A DNA stretch of 64,000 nt from an uncultured Agromyces sp. (GCA_913053875.1 CAJXGN010000006.1:170482-234481); one strand, 5' to 3'. Counted from the first letter of the stretch, positions 9,193 through 22,254 are shown. The notes: generated by a model from the sequence alone, not told the origin. Made by a program: numbers and translations.

Positions 9193-10566
9193 TCACATCG
9201 CGTGGAGCGGCTTGCCGGCGAGCTTGAGGAAGGCCTCGCCGAGCGCCTCGTTCTGCGTCGGGTGCGCGTGCAGCAGCGGGGCGACGTCCTCGGGGTACGC
9301 CTCCCAGTTGACGGCCAGCTGGGCCTCCCCGATGAGCTCGCCGACGCGGGCGCCGATCATGTGCACGCCGACGACGGGGCCGTCCTCGACGCGCACGACC
9401 TTGATCGAGCCGCTCGTACCGAGGATGTGACTCTTGCCGTTGCCGCCGAGGTTGTACTCGTAGCTCGACACCTTGTCGTCGCCGAACTGCTCCTTGGCCT
9501 TCGCCTCGGTGTAGCCCACCGACGCGACCTCGGGGTCGCTGTACGTGACCTTCGGGATGTTGACGTCGTCGACGACGATCGGGTTCTGGCCGGCGAGCTC
9601 CTCGGCGACGAAGATGCCCTGCTGGAATCCGCGGTGCGCGAGCTGCAGGCCGGGCACGATGTCGCCCACGGCGTAGACGCCGGGCACGCTGGTCTCGAGG
9701 CGGTCGTTCGTGAGCACGAAGCCGCGGTCCATCTCGATGCCGACCTCCTCGTACCCGAGGTTGTGGGTGGCGGGGCCGCGGCCCACCGCGACGAGCAGCA
9801 GGTCCGCCTCGACGGTCGAGCCGTCCTCGAGGGTCACGACGACGCCGCTGTCGTCCTGGGTGACGCCCTGGAAGCGGGTGCCGAGCTTGTAGTCGATGCC
9901 CCGCTTGCGGAACGCCCGCTCGAGCTGCTTCGAGACCGACTCCTCCTCGTTGGGCACGAGGTGGGGGAGCGCCTCGATGATCGTCACGTCGGCGCCGAAC
10001 GAGCGCCAGACGCTCGCGAACTCGACGCCGATGACGCCGCCGCCGAGCACGGCCACGCGACGGGGCACCCACTCGAGCTGCAGCGCGGTCTCGCTCGTGA
10101 TCACGCGTCCGCCGATCTCGAGGCCGGGCAGCGTGCGCGAGTACGAGCCGGTCGCGAGCACCACGTTCTTGCCGGTGATCGTCTGGTCGCCGACCTGCAC
10201 GGTCGTCGGGGAGGTGAGGCGCCCCTCACCCTCGACGACGGTGATGCCGCGCGCCTTGACGAGGCCCTGCAGGCCCTTCCACTTGCTCGAGACCACGCCG
10301 TCGCGGTAGGCGTTCACGGCGGGCATGTCGATGCCCTCGAACGACGCCTTGACGCCGAACTTCTCGGACTCCTTGGCGCCGTCGGCGATCTCGGCCGCGT
10401 GCAGCAGGGCCTTGGTCGGGATGCAGCCGCGGTGCAGGCACGTGCCGCCGAGCTTGTCCTTCTCGATGAGCGCGACGCTGGAACCGAGTTGCACGGCGCG
10501 CAACGCCGCGGCGTACCCTCCGCTGCCTCCACCGAGAACGACGATGTCAAAATTCTGCTCGGACAC
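9193..10566 (-). CDS. lpdA: Dihydrolipoyl dehydrogenase (E3)
   Basis: FAD enzyme that re-oxidises dihydrolipoamide with NAD+. The 457-residue product shows the FAD-binding GGGSGG, the redox-active disulfide in GGTCLHRGCIPTKAL, the NAD site (VLGGGVIGVEFA) and the C-terminal interface motif HAHPTQNEALGEAF. The GTG at 10566 is chosen: it is preceded by AGGGAGAT at good spacing, whereas the frame further upstream codes for a stretch unlike any E3. It is transcribed ahead of sucB with a 64-bp gap. Confidence 0.96.
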   Translation of the reverse strand: MSEQNFDIVVLGGGSGGYAAALRAVQLGSSVALIEKDKLGGTCLHRGCIPTKALLHAAEIADGAKESEKFGVKASFEGIDMPAVNAYRDGVVSSKWKGLQGLVKARGITVVEGEGRLTSPTTVQVGDQTITGKNVVLATGSYSRTLPGLEIGGRVITSETALQLEWVPRRVAVLGGGVIGVEFASVWRSFGADVTIIEALPHLVPNEEESVSKQLERAFRKRGIDYKLGTRFQGVTQDDSGVVVTLEDGSTVEADLLLVAVGRGPATHNLGYEEVGIEMDRGFVLTNDRLETSVPGVYAVGDIVPGLQLAHRGFQQGIFVAEELAGQNPIVVDDVNIPKVTYSDPEVASVGYTEAKAKEQFGDDKVSSYEYNLGGNGKSHILGTSGSIKVVRVEDGPVVGVHMIGARVGELIGEAQLAVNWEAYPEDVAPLLHAHPTQNEALGEAFLKLAGKPLHAM

Positions 10567-10777
10567 CCGGATATCTCCCTTGCGCACCAGATCTGCGACA
10601 CGGTCTGCCGCACGGATCGATGGCCCGCCGACAGGCTGCACGGGCGAGTCGTTCTCGCCCCACACGACCTTACTACCCGTCGGCGGGGGCGGCGCGCGGT
10701 GCGGCCTGCACGCGAAGTGTTCGCTCTGGGCATGGTCGCGCACGGCGCCGGCGGGCGGGCCGCGGCATCCGCGTCGT

Positions 10778-10783
10778 TAGCAT
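10778..10783 (+). promoter_or_regulatory. -10 box TAGCAT, leaderless start of the PAC2 gene
   Basis: TAGCAT is followed by 7 nt (TGAAGGC) and the ATG at 10791. The GAAGG lies only 1 nt from the ATG, too close to act as a normal Shine-Dalgarno sequence. Confidence 0.45.
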
Positions 10784-10790
10784 TGAAGGC

Positions 10791-11714
10791 ATGCGAGACC
10801 CCCGCGAACTGTACGAGCTGGTGTCCGGCGTCGAGGTCCCCGGGGGGCTCCCGCTGGTCGCGGGGCTCACCGGCTTCGCGGACTCGGGCGCGGCCGTCTC
10901 GCAGTTCACGACGTACCTCGTCGACACGCTCGACACCGAGCTGGTGGCCGAGTTCGACGTCGACGAACTGCTGGACTACCGCGCGAGACGTCCGGTCATC
11001 ACCTTCGACCAGGACCACATCTCCGACTACGAGCCACCGCGCCTGCGACTGCACCTCGCTTCCGACGAGCTCGGGCGTCGCTTCCTGCTGCTCACCGGCT
11101 TCGAGCCCGACTTCCAGTGGGAGCGGTTCGTCCGGGCGGTGCTCGACCTCGTCGACCGGTTGGGCGTCGAGACGGCGACCTGGGTGCACGCCATCCCCAT
11201 GCCCGTGCCCCACACCCGCCCGATGGGCGTGACGGTGAGCGGCAACCGGGAGGACCTCGTCGAGTCGATGTCGATCTGGCGCCCCCACACGCAGGCGCCC
11301 GGCAACGCCCTGCACCTGCTCGAGTACCGGCTGCGTGAGCGCGGGATGCCGATCGCCGGCTTCGTGCTGCTGGTGCCGCATTACCTGGCCGACACCGAGT
11401 ACCCGCTCGCCGCCGTGTCGGCGCTCGAGAGCATCAGCGCCGCGACCGGCCTGATCTTCCCCACCGATGCGCTGCGCGAGCAGGGCCGCGAGTTCGTCGG
11501 GCGCATCGACGAGCAGGTGGGGGAGAACGGCGAGCTCGCGAAGCTGGTCGGCTCGCTGGAGGAGCGACACGACGCCTACATGGAGGGCACGTCCCTGCGA
11601 TCCCCGCTGACCGACGAGGCCGGAGAGGTGCCGAGCGCGGACGACATCGCAGCCGAACTGGAGAAGTTCCTCGCCTTCCGACGCACGCGCGACGACGACA
11701 CGCCGCGCGGATAG
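10791..11714 (+). CDS. PAC2 family protein
   Basis: A 307-residue protein of the PAC2 (proteasome assembly chaperone 2) family that is widespread in actinobacteria. The family core is visible in LVAGLTGFADSGAAVSQFTTYL, then ITFDQDHISDYEPP, GFEPDFQWERF and the GFVLLVPHYLADTEYPLAA segment. No catalytic residues are known and its bacterial role is unproven. It is divergent from lpdA and lies upstream of sigA on the same strand, separated by a 194-bp promoter/leader region. Confidence 0.85.
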   Translation: MRDPRELYELVSGVEVPGGLPLVAGLTGFADSGAAVSQFTTYLVDTLDTELVAEFDVDELLDYRARRPVITFDQDHISDYEPPRLRLHLASDELGRRFLLLTGFEPDFQWERFVRAVLDLVDRLGVETATWVHAIPMPVPHTRPMGVTVSGNREDLVESMSIWRPHTQAPGNALHLLEYRLRERGMPIAGFVLLVPHYLADTEYPLAAVSALESISAATGLIFPTDALREQGREFVGRIDEQVGENGELAKLVGSLEERHDAYMEGTSLRSPLTDEAGEVPSADDIAAELEKFLAFRRTRDDDTPRG

Positions 11715-11749
11715 GCGGTCGAGGGGAATCCGTCGCCCCGCCAGCGGGT

Positions 11750-11755
11750 TATAAT
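11750..11755 (+). promoter_or_regulatory. Perfect TATAAT -10 box of the sigA promoter
   Basis: TATAAT is a perfect primary-sigma -10 hexamer in very GC-rich DNA. No good -35 box is visible 16-18 bp upstream. Transcription would begin near 11761, giving a leader of about 148 nt before the sigA ATG. Confidence 0.6.
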
Positions 11756-11770
11756 TGTAGGAAGGACCCG

Positions 11771-11816
11771 GTCAAGTCGGCCGTTCGCGTTGCCCCCGGC
11801 CTCGCATCGACTTGAC
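11771..11816 (+). promoter_or_regulatory. Inverted repeat in the sigA 5' leader
   Basis: GTCAAGTCG (11771-11779) is perfectly complementary to CGACTTGAC (11808-11816). Inside it GGCCG and CGGCC can extend the pairing. If transcription starts at the TATAAT box this folds in the 5' untranslated region. The half-sites GTCAAG/CTTGAC are the same as in the twin operators at 40,636-40,691, so a DNA-binding role is the alternative. Confidence 0.5.
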
Positions 11817-11908
11817 ATGGGCCTTTGTAATGTCCGAAACGATCGTGCGGCCCGAGAGTCGGGCCCGGCGGCGCGCCGTCGCATCGATCGGACCCGAGAG
11901 GTTTCCCC

Positions 11909-13294
<1,386 letters not shown>

Positions 13295-13301
13295 GCCGCG
13301 G

Positions 13302-14567
13302 GTGCGCTACGCGCCGGCGATCCTCGTCGGCCGGTTCGTGCGATTCCTCGCCCGGCTCCGCAAGCCCGGCGGGGGATCGGCCGTGCCCGGCCTCGTGGTC
13401 AACCGCCTCGCCCCCGGCTACCTCCCGCACGCGCTCGGCGCATTCCCCGACGGTCTCGTGGTCGTCTCGGGGTCGAGCGGGAAGTCCACCACGACGAAGA
13501 TGCTCGTCGCGGTGCTGCGTGCGCACGACCGTTCGGTCTTCACGAACCCGTCGACGGCGAACATCGCGCAGGGACTGACCTCCGCGCTGCTCGAGCGGGC
13601 CGACGTGCGCGGTCGCGTGCCCGGCGACCTCGCGGTGCTCGAGATGGACGAGGGCCACGGCGCGCGCGTGACGGCGGACCTGCCCCCCGACGTGGTCGTG
13701 CTCACCAACGTGATGGTCGACCAGATCGACCGGTTCCACGACTCCGAGGCGGTCGCGGGGATGCTCGGTCGCATCGCGTCGCGCGCGACGAAGTCGATCG
13801 TGCTGAACGCCGACGACGCGTACCTCGTGCAGGTCGCCGCGGCCGCCGAGCGCGGGGTCGTGGTCGAGCGCTTCGGCGTGAGCGCGGAGGTGCTGGCCGC
13901 CGCCCCGCGCGGGCTCGGCAACGCCCGCACCGCCGGTGAGCGACTCGCGGCGGGCGACGGCTTGCGCATCGTCGGCCTCGCCGGCGACGTGACGACGCTC
14001 GAGCTGCACGGGCGTGCGGTCGACGTGCGGCTGCCCTCGCGGGGCATCCACTACGCCGTCGACGCCGCCGCCGCGGTCGCGGGCGCGCGGGCCATCCTGG
14101 GCCGCGACTTCGATCTCGACGTGGCGGCGCGCGCCGTGAGCGAGATGCCCGCGGTGTTCGGGCGCGGCGAACGCGTGACCGTGCGCGGCACCGAGGTGGA
14201 GTTCGTCCTCGTGCAGAATCCGTCGAGCTTCCAGCTCAACGTCGACGGCATCGCGCCGGGCACCGAGCAGATCCTGTTCGCGATGGGCTCCGACGTGCGC
14301 GACCCGTCGTACTTCTGGCCGGTCGACGCGTCGGGCCTCGGCTCGGTGCGCGTCGTCTCGGGGTCGAAGGCGTACGAGGCGGCGCTCCAGCTCGCCTACG
14401 ACGGCGTCGAGGTCGGCCGGGTCGAGCCCGACCTGCCGACGGCCCTGGATGAGTTCCTCGCGCTTCCCGTGCCCGAGCACGGCGTGAAGACCATCGTGTT
14501 CACCGCCGACTCGATGCGCCGGACCCGGGCCCACCTCGGCCTCGCCGAGGCGAAGGAGGACGCATGA
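13302..14567 (+). CDS. murT: MurT-type Mur ligase lacking the zinc ribbon
   Basis: In characterised species MurT/GatD amidates the D-Glu alpha-carboxyl of lipid II, with MurT providing the ATP-dependent activation. This 421-residue protein keeps the P-loop (GSSGKSTTTK, residues 57-66), the VLEMDEG Mur-ligase segment (112-118), VVVLTNVMVDQIDRF and a C-terminal DUF1727-like domain. It contains no cysteine at all, so the four-Cys zinc ribbon normally inserted in the central domain is absent (region about 191-235). DPSYFWPVD (334-342) stands where amidating MurTs, as I recall, have an Asp-containing W-D-x-D motif. It overlaps gatD by 4 bp (ATGA). The start used, GTG 13302, is only 7 bp after sigA. 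Confidence 0.85.
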   Translation: MRYAPAILVGRFVRFLARLRKPGGGSAVPGLVVNRLAPGYLPHALGAFPDGLVVVSGSSGKSTTTKMLVAVLRAHDRSVFTNPSTANIAQGLTSALLERADVRGRVPGDLAVLEMDEGHGARVTADLPPDVVVLTNVMVDQIDRFHDSEAVAGMLGRIASRATKSIVLNADDAYLVQVAAAAERGVVVERFGVSAEVLAAAPRGLGNARTAGERLAAGDGLRIVGLAGDVTTLELHGRAVDVRLPSRGIHYAVDAAAAVAGARAILGRDFDLDVAARAVSEMPAVFGRGERVTVRGTEVEFVLVQNPSSFQLNVDGIAPGTEQILFAMGSDVRDPSYFWPVDASGLGSVRVVSGSKAYEAALQLAYDGVEVGRVEPDLPTALDEFLALPVPEHGVKTIVFTADSMRRTRAHLGLAEAKEDA

Positions 14568-15295
14568 CGACGCTGTCGGTCGTGAGCCTGTTCCCGAGCC
14601 TGCTGAACGTCAACGGCGATGCCGAGAACGGCGACGTGCTCGCCGCCCGCGCACGCTGGGCGGGGCTCGAGGCCATGCACCTGCGCATCGAGGAGGTCGG
14701 TGCGCTGCCGGTCGAGCCGGACGTCATCGTGCTCGGTTCGGGCACGGATGCCTCCGCCGAGGCCGCACTCGAGCGCATCGCCCCGCTGCAGGACGAGCTG
14801 CGGCGCTGGGCGACCGAGGGCGTGCCGATCCTGGGCGTCGGCACCGGCATGGAACTGCTCGGCTGGGGCATCGAGTTCGCCGACGGCCGCACCCTCGAGG
14901 GGCTCGGAATCGTGCCGGGTCGGGCCGTGCCCCGCGAGGCGCGGGTGAGCGACGACCTGATCGTGCGCTCGAAGCACGGCCTGCTCGTCGGCTACGAGAA
15001 CCACGCGCGCGACTACGTCGGTGCAGAGGGCTCTCCGCTCGGTCGAGTCGTGCGCGGCAGCGGCAACGGTCGCGGCTCCGGGCAGGAGGGCGTGGTGATG
15101 GGCTCCGTCATCGGCACGCACCTGCACGGTCCGGTGCTCGCGAAGCAGCCGGCGCTGGCCGACGCGATGCTCGCCGCGACGGCCGAGCGACGCGGGGTCG
15201 CCTACGCCACGGGCGGGCCGGCTGCGGAGGCCGACGGCTATGCCGACCGGGCACGCGCGGTCATCCTCGAGCGACTGGGCGTCTCCGGGCGCTGA
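14564..15295 (+). CDS. gatD: GatD-like type I glutamine amidotransferase domain protein without the nucleophilic cysteine
   Basis: GatD normally hydrolyses glutamine and passes ammonia to MurT. The 243-residue product matches the family: LFPSLLNVNGD at the N-terminus, GYENHARDYV, and the GTHLHGP segment with the conserved His near 188. At the nucleophile elbow, where active enzymes read C-G-G-Y-Q-L-L-G, it reads G-T-G-M-E-L-L-G, so Gly93 replaces the catalytic Cys. There is no cysteine anywhere in the protein. It should be unable to act as a glutaminase and may be a structural partner of MurT. The ATG overlaps the murT stop. Confidence 0.85.
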   Translation: MTTLSVVSLFPSLLNVNGDAENGDVLAARARWAGLEAMHLRIEEVGALPVEPDVIVLGSGTDASAEAALERIAPLQDELRRWATEGVPILGVGTGMELLGWGIEFADGRTLEGLGIVPGRAVPREARVSDDLIVRSKHGLLVGYENHARDYVGAEGSPLGRVVRGSGNGRGSGQEGVVMGSVIGTHLHGPVLAKQPALADAMLAATAERRGVAYATGGPAAEADGYADRARAVILERLGVSGR

Positions 15296-15328
15296 GCGCG
15301 CTCCACGTGAATCGCGCGGGAACGACAA

Positions 15329-15364
15329 CGGCCCGACGACGATCTCGTGATCGCCGACGGGCCG
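15329..15364. terminator. Bidirectional terminator between gatD and the DUF7455 gene
   Basis: Arms of about 16 bp (15329-15344 with 15349-15364, two mismatches) around TCGT. It lies in the 87-bp gap between two convergent genes. Confidence 0.7.
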
Positions 15365-15382
15365 GGTGGGTCGTGGTGCGCG

Positions 15383-15619
15383 CTACGGGCGCGACTCCGA
15401 GACGAGGCGGCTCGACTCGTCGTGCCAGCTGTGCGCGATCTCGGACAGCTTCTCCTGGTGCTTGCGGCCGTGGTGCGCGCAGAACAGCAGCTCGCCGCTG
15501 TTCACGACGACGCGGATGTACGCCTGCGCGCCGCAGCTGTCGCAGCGGTCCAGTGCGGTGAGCTCGTACGTCGGCTCGAGCTCATCGACCGCACCATCGG
15601 TCTCCGGGTATCGGGTCAT
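15383..15619 (-). CDS. DUF7455-type small zinc-binding protein
   Basis: A 78-residue protein with an acidic N-terminus and a compact Cys/His core: CDSCGAQAY followed by LFCAHHGRKH, which looks like a one-zinc knuckle. Proteins of this kind sit next to sigma-factor or topoisomerase genes in many actinobacteria and have no known function. A strong RBS (AGGAGGAAG) fixes the ATG at 15619. It is divergent from parE. Confidence 0.8.
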   Translation of the reverse strand: MTRYPETDGAVDELEPTYELTALDRCDSCGAQAYIRVVVNSGELLFCAHHGRKHQEKLSEIAHSWHDESSRLVSESRP

Positions 15620-15785
15620 GGCTTCCTCCTGACGTACGTGCACCGAATTGCTTGGGTGCATCCATGAAAGCACGGCCTCCCTGTGGGTTCGTCCTGTGGC
15701 GACGGTATTTCGCTCAACGCGTACAGCCGGCGAGCGGATGCCGCGGGGCGGGGTGTCGGCGTCGAGCCGGCGCGGTTCGCGCGGG

Positions 15786-15791
15786 TAGTCT
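15786..15791 (+). promoter_or_regulatory. -10 box TAGTCT, leaderless start of parE
   Basis: TAGTCT is followed by 8 nt and the GTG at 15800. No Shine-Dalgarno sequence precedes this GTG. Confidence 0.5.
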
Positions 15792-15799
15792 GGACGGTC

Positions 15800-17878
<2,079 letters not shown>

Positions 17879-17900
17879 CCCGGCTCCGTCGGGTGAGGAC

Positions 17901-17924
17901 GGCGGATGCCACGGGGCATCCGCC
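17901..17924. terminator. Terminator between parE and parC
   Basis: A perfect 10-bp inverted repeat, GGCGGATGCC and GGCATCCGCC, with an ACGG loop, in the gap between two convergent genes. Confidence 0.75.
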
Positions 17925-17955
17925 GCCGTCTCGGCGCGTTCGCGCCAGGGATGGT

Positions 17956-20433
17956 TCAGCCGACGCGGCGGCCGATGGCGCCCACGACCTTCTCGAGCGG
18001 GGCGCCCGAGGCATCGCGCTTGGCGCCCGGCTCGGGCAGCGTGCGGGTCGACCCGTCGGTGCCCACCGCGAGCGCCGGTTCGGGCCCGACCCACGCGACC
18101 GAGAGCTCGGACTCGCCCTTCAGGAAGCGCTGCGCGCGCACGCCGCCGGTCGCCCGCCCCTTGCCGGGGAACTCGGCGAACGCGCTGACCTTGGCCGACC
18201 CCGGGTCGGTGCCCATGAGCGTCTCGCCGCCGGCGGCGACGGTCGCCACGATCGCCCGCTCCACCTCGTCGGGCGCGAGCGCGGTGAAGTGCACCACGCG
18301 CGCATCGGCACCCAGCTTGATGCCGGCCATGCCGCCGGCGGCCGCGCCCTGCGGGCGCACGGCTGAGGCGGGGAAGTGCAGCAGCTGGGCGTCGGACGTG
18401 ACGAACACGAGCTCCGCGTCGTCGGGTGCAGGGACGGCGGCGACCAGCGCGTCGCCGGGCTTCAGCGCGATGACCTCGAAGTCGGGCTTGTTCGGGAACG
18501 CCGAGGGCACGACGCGCTTGACGACGCCCTGGGCGGTGCCGAGTGCGATCGGCACGTCGCCCGTGAGCGGCACGACGGCGAGGATCCGCTCGGAGCGGTC
18601 GGGGAGCGCGAGGTAGTCGTGCACCCGCACGCCCGCGCCGAGCTGCACGGAGTTCGGCGGGAGGGCGGGCAGCTCCAGCGGGGAGAAGCGCCCCAGGCGA
18701 CCGCGCGAGGTGATCGCGCCGATCTCCGTGCGGCTCGTGGTGTCGAGCGACGAGCGCACGGCGTCGTGCTTGCTGCGCCGCTTCGGCTCGGTGATCACGG
18801 GCGGGCCGTCCTCGCCGACGGGCAGGTCGACGCGCGCGATGCGGTCGGTGGCGCCCAGGAACACGCGGCACGGCACGTCGGCGTGCTCGAGGTCTTCGGG
18901 GGCCTGCTTGCGGCGCTTCGCACCCGCCGGCTGCTGCTTCGCCTCGGTGAGCAGCGTGCGCCTGGGCGAGCCGTACTTCTCGGCGACCTCGCCGAGCTCA
19001 TCGGCGACGAGCGTGCGGATCGCGAGTTCGCTCGCGAGCAGTTCCTCGAGCTCGGCGATCTCGGCGAGCAGGGTGTCGCGCTCGGCCTCCAGCTCGATGC
19101 GCGAGAACTTCGTGAGGCGCCGCAGGCGCAGCTCGAGGATGTACTCGGCCTGGAGGGTGCTCAGGTCGAACACGTCGATCAGTCGGGTGCGCGCCTGCTC
19201 CGTGTCATCCGACGTGCGGATCACCTGGATGACCTCGTCGATGTCGAGGATCGCGATCAACAGGCCCTCGACCAGGTGCAGGCGGTCCTTGCGCTTGGTC
19301 AGCCGGTACTGCGAGCGACGCGTGACGACGCTCACGCGGTGGCCGATGTACACCTGGAGCAGCTCGCGCAGGCCGAGCGTCTGCGGCTGGCCCTCGACGA
19401 GGGTCACGTTGTTGATGTTGAACGAGTCCTCGAGCGGGGTCAGCCGGTAGAGCTGCTCGAGCACGGCCTGCGGGTTGAAGCCCGTCTTCACGCCGATCAC
19501 GAGGCGCATGCCGCGCTTGCGGTCGGTCAGGTCCGTGACATCCGAGATGCCCGTGATCTTCTTGGCGTTGACGCCGTCCTTGATCTTCTCGATCACGCGC
19601 TCGGGGCCGACCAGGTACGGGAGCTCGGTGACGACGAGGCCCGACTTGCGCGCCGTGAGCTGCTCGACGCTGACCTTCGCACGGGTCTTGAACGAGCCGC
19701 GGCCGGTGGCATAGGCATCGCGGATGCCGCCCAGGCCGACGATCGTGCCCCCGGAGGGGAAGTCGGGGCCGGGCACGAACTCCATCAGCTCGTCGAGGCT
19801 CGCCTCCGGGTTGGCGATGAGGTGCTGCGCGGCTGCGGCGACCTCGTTGAGGTTGTGCGGGGCCATGTTGGTCGCCATGCCGACCGCGATGCCGCTCGCG
19901 CCGTTGACGAGCAGCCCGGGGATGGCCGCGGGCAGCACCTCGGGCTGCAGGAACGAGTTGTCGTAGTTCGGCACGTAGTCGACGACGTCCTCGTCGAGGC
20001 TCTCGACCATGGCGAGCGCCGGTGGGGCGAGGCGGGCCTCGGTGTAGCGGGGCGCCGCCGGCCCGTCGTCGAGCGAGCCGAAGTTGCCGTGCCCGTCGAC
20101 GAACGGCACGCGCAGGCTGAACGCCTGGGCCATGCGCACGAGCGCGTCGTAGATCGCGGCGTCGCCGTGCGGGTGCAGGCGCCCCATGACCTCGCCGACG
20201 ACGCGGGCCGACTTCACGTGACCACGGTCGGGCCGCAGGCCCATCTCGCTCATCTGGAACAGGATGCGGCGCTGCACCGGCTTCAGGCCGTCGCGCGCGT
20301 CGGGCAGCGCGCGCGAGTAGATGACGGAGTAGGCGTACTCGAGGAACGAGCCCTGCATCTCGGAGGAGACGTCGACGTCCTCGATGCGTTCGGCGATCTG
20401 TTCGTCTGCGGGCAGGTCAGGCGTTCGGGACAT
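17956..20433 (-). CDS. parC: DNA topoisomerase IV subunit A
   Basis: DNA cleavage and religation subunit, 825 residues. It shows [35 protein letters not shown] and the catalytic tyrosine in APRYTEARL, followed by the coiled-coil gate and a beta-pinwheel C-terminal domain of about 330 residues. The ATG at 20433 begins [22 protein letters not shown]; an upstream in-frame start adds only a basic stretch. It converges on parE. Confidence 0.93.
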   Translation of the reverse strand: MSRTPDLPADEQIAERIEDVDVSSEMQGSFLEYAYSVIYSRALPDARDGLKPVQRRILFQMSEMGLRPDRGHVKSARVVGEVMGRLHPHGDAAIYDALVRMAQAFSLRVPFVDGHGNFGSLDDGPAAPRYTEARLAPPALAMVESLDEDVVDYVPNYDNSFLQPEVLPAAIPGLLVNGASGIAVGMATNMAPHNLNEVAAAAQHLIANPEASLDELMEFVPGPDFPSGGTIVGLGGIRDAYATGRGSFKTRAKVSVEQLTARKSGLVVTELPYLVGPERVIEKIKDGVNAKKITGISDVTDLTDRKRGMRLVIGVKTGFNPQAVLEQLYRLTPLEDSFNINNVTLVEGQPQTLGLRELLQVYIGHRVSVVTRRSQYRLTKRKDRLHLVEGLLIAILDIDEVIQVIRTSDDTEQARTRLIDVFDLSTLQAEYILELRLRRLTKFSRIELEAERDTLLAEIAELEELLASELAIRTLVADELGEVAEKYGSPRRTLLTEAKQQPAGAKRRKQAPEDLEHADVPCRVFLGATDRIARVDLPVGEDGPPVITEPKRRSKHDAVRSSLDTTSRTEIGAITSRGRLGRFSPLELPALPPNSVQLGAGVRVHDYLALPDRSERILAVVPLTGDVPIALGTAQGVVKRVVPSAFPNKPDFEVIALKPGDALVAAVPAPDDAELVFVTSDAQLLHFPASAVRPQGAAAGGMAGIKLGADARVVHFTALAPDEVERAIVATVAAGGETLMGTDPGSAKVSAFAEFPGKGRATGGVRAQRFLKGESELSVAWVGPEPALAVGTDGSTRTLPEPGAKRDASGAPLEKVVGAIGRRVG

Positions 20434-20510
20434 CCGTGCTCTCGGTCGGGCGTGCCGGGGCGGCACGGTCGTTCTCGGGGGTCGCGCCGGGCTGTGCGAG
20501 ACTGGGCGCG

Positions 20511-21659
20511 ATGCGAGCCATGCTACCCGTCGTCGCCCCCGATGCCCCGCGGCTCACCGACGTGCTGGCGAGTGCGATCGCGAGCGTGCGCGGTGAGCCG
20601 AACCGGCTGGCGCTCGGCCCCGCCGAGGTGGCGATCGTGGTGCTCGTCGACGGGCTCGGCGCGCACAACCTGCGTGCACGCGCCGGCCACGCCCGTCGGC
20701 TCTCGTCGACCTTCGGCAAGCGCGACGTGGTGCGCACGGTGTTCCCGTCGACGACCGCGGCGGGGATCACCTCGTTCACGACCGGGCTCGAGCCTGGGGA
20801 ACACGGCATCATCGGGTACCGCGTCTTCGACGACACCGCCGATCGCACGGTGAACCTGCTGAGCGGGTGGGAGGCCGACCGCACCGACCCGCTCGCCTGG
20901 CAGCCGCATGCGACGCTGTTCGACCGGGCCGTCGAGCAGGGCGTGCGCGCCGTGGCCGTCGGCCCCGGCCGCTACCGCGCGTCGGGCTTCACACGGGCCG
21001 CGCTGCGCGGCGCCGAGTACCGCGCCGCCGAGTCGATCGAGGACCGCTTCGCCGCCGCGCGCGAGCTCGCCGAGGAGGGCGGGCCGGCGGTCGCGTACGT
21101 GTACGTGCCCGAGCTCGACATGGCCGCGCACGCGGTGGGCTGGGAGTCCGACCGCTGGCTGGCCGAGCTCGAACGCGTCGACGCCGCGTTCGGCGACCTC
21201 GACCGCGGGATGCCACGCGGCACGGGCCTGCTCGTGACTGCGGACCACGGGGTGGTCGACGTGGCCGCGCACAAGCACGTGCTCATCGACCGGGACCCGG
21301 CGCTCGTCGACGGGGTGCGACACGTCGCCGGCGATCCGCGGTGCCTCTACCTGACGTTCGAGCCCGACCTCGATGCGGCGCGGCGCGAGGCGCTGGTCGC
21401 GCGCTGGCGCGCAGCGGAGGAGCACCGCGCGTGGGTGCTCACCCGCGAGGAGGCGATCGCGTCGGGCGCGTTCGGGCCCGTGGCATCCGCCGCCCTGCCC
21501 CGCATCGGCGACCTCGTCGTCGCGGCGCGGTCGCTCGTGGCGTACTACGACGGGCGCGACCCGAACCCGGGGCCTCGTGCGATGGTCGGCCAGCACGGCT
21601 CGGCCACCGACGAGGAGGTGCGGGTCCCGCTGATCCGTGCGGGCGCGTACGCCCGCTGA
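20511..21659 (+). CDS. Alkaline phosphatase superfamily protein (nucleotide pyrophosphatase/phosphodiesterase type)
   Basis: A 382-residue metal-dependent hydrolase. The metal ligands of the superfamily can be seen: [11 protein letters not shown] (Asp), the nucleophile segment [10 protein letters not shown] (Thr), [14 protein letters not shown] (Asp and His), VTADHGVVD (Asp-His) and GQHGS near the C-terminus (His). There is no signal peptide, so it is predicted cytoplasmic. The substrate is not evident. The ATG at 20511 is preceded by GAGACT at 7 nt, suggesting a leaderless start; longer frames reach 20436 but add unconserved sequence. Confidence 0.85.
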   Translation: MRAMLPVVAPDAPRLTDVLASAIASVRGEPNRLALGPAEVAIVVLVDGLGAHNLRARAGHARRLSSTFGKRDVVRTVFPSTTAAGITSFTTGLEPGEHGIIGYRVFDDTADRTVNLLSGWEADRTDPLAWQPHATLFDRAVEQGVRAVAVGPGRYRASGFTRAALRGAEYRAAESIEDRFAAARELAEEGGPAVAYVYVPELDMAAHAVGWESDRWLAELERVDAAFGDLDRGMPRGTGLLVTADHGVVDVAAHKHVLIDRDPALVDGVRHVAGDPRCLYLTFEPDLDAARREALVARWRAAEEHRAWVLTREEAIASGAFGPVASAALPRIGDLVVAARSLVAYYDGRDPNPGPRAMVGQHGSATDEEVRVPLIRAGAYAR

Positions 21660-21666
21660 GTCGGAC

Positions 21667-22254
21667 TCAGCTCGGGTACTGGCCGCGCTTGACCTGCGGC
21701 TTCGGCAGGCGCATGGGGCGCAGCTGCAGCGCGCGCATGGCCGCGTACCAGCGGATGCCGCGCTCGACGCGCGTCTCGCCGAACTTCGCGGCCAGCTTCT
21801 TGCGCAGCGACCGGCCGAGCCACAGCACGTCGAGCACCGCGGCGATGAAGAACACCCACAGTCCGAGGGTGCCGATGACCTGCGTCTCGTAGCTCGGGAT
21901 GAAGGTCAGGATGATGACGAGGAACATCACGGGGATGAGGATCTCGCCCAGGCTGAACCGCGCGTCGACGTAGTCGCGGATGTACTTCTTCTGGGGGCCG
22001 CGGTCGCGCTGCGGGAGGTAGCGCTCGTCGCCGGCGGCCATGCCGACGCGGGCCCGCTCGCGCGCCTCGGCGGTCTTCGCCTTCTGGATGCGCGCGGCCT
22101 CCTTGCGGTCGTTCGGCACGAGCGGCCGCTTGCGCGCGGCCTCCTGCTCGCGGCGGGAGGGAGTGGGTACGCCCTTGCCCTTGGTCACCGGCGCCTGCTC
22201 GGCGTCGTCGCCGGTCGATGCCTGGTCGGTCTCGTTGCTGGGGGTCTTGGCCAC
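21667..22254 (-). CDS. DUF3043 family membrane protein
   Basis: A 195-residue protein. The N-terminal half is charged and disordered (Lys/Arg/Glu-rich, with KEAARIQKAKTAEARERARVG), followed by two membrane helices (about residues 103-122 and 126-145) and a basic tail. This layout fits DUF3043 proteins of actinobacteria, which have no known function. A GTG start at 22254 is used because the longer frame overlaps the divergent peptidase gene. The two genes have 40 bp between their starts. Confidence 0.78.
   Translation of the reverse strand: MAKTPSNETDQASTGDDAEQAPVTKGKGVPTPSRREQEAARKRPLVPNDRKEAARIQKAKTAEARERARVGMAAGDERYLPQRDRGPQKKYIRDYVDARFSLGEILIPVMFLVIILTFIPSYETQVIGTLGLWVFFIAAVLDVLWLGRSLRKKLAAKFGETRVERGIRWYAAMRALQLRPMRLPKPQVKRGQYPS

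Noticed and set aside
11812..11840. TTGACA as the -35 box of a second sigA promoter
   Set aside because: No acceptable -10 box lies 16-18 bp downstream; the hexamer is better explained as part of the inverted repeat.
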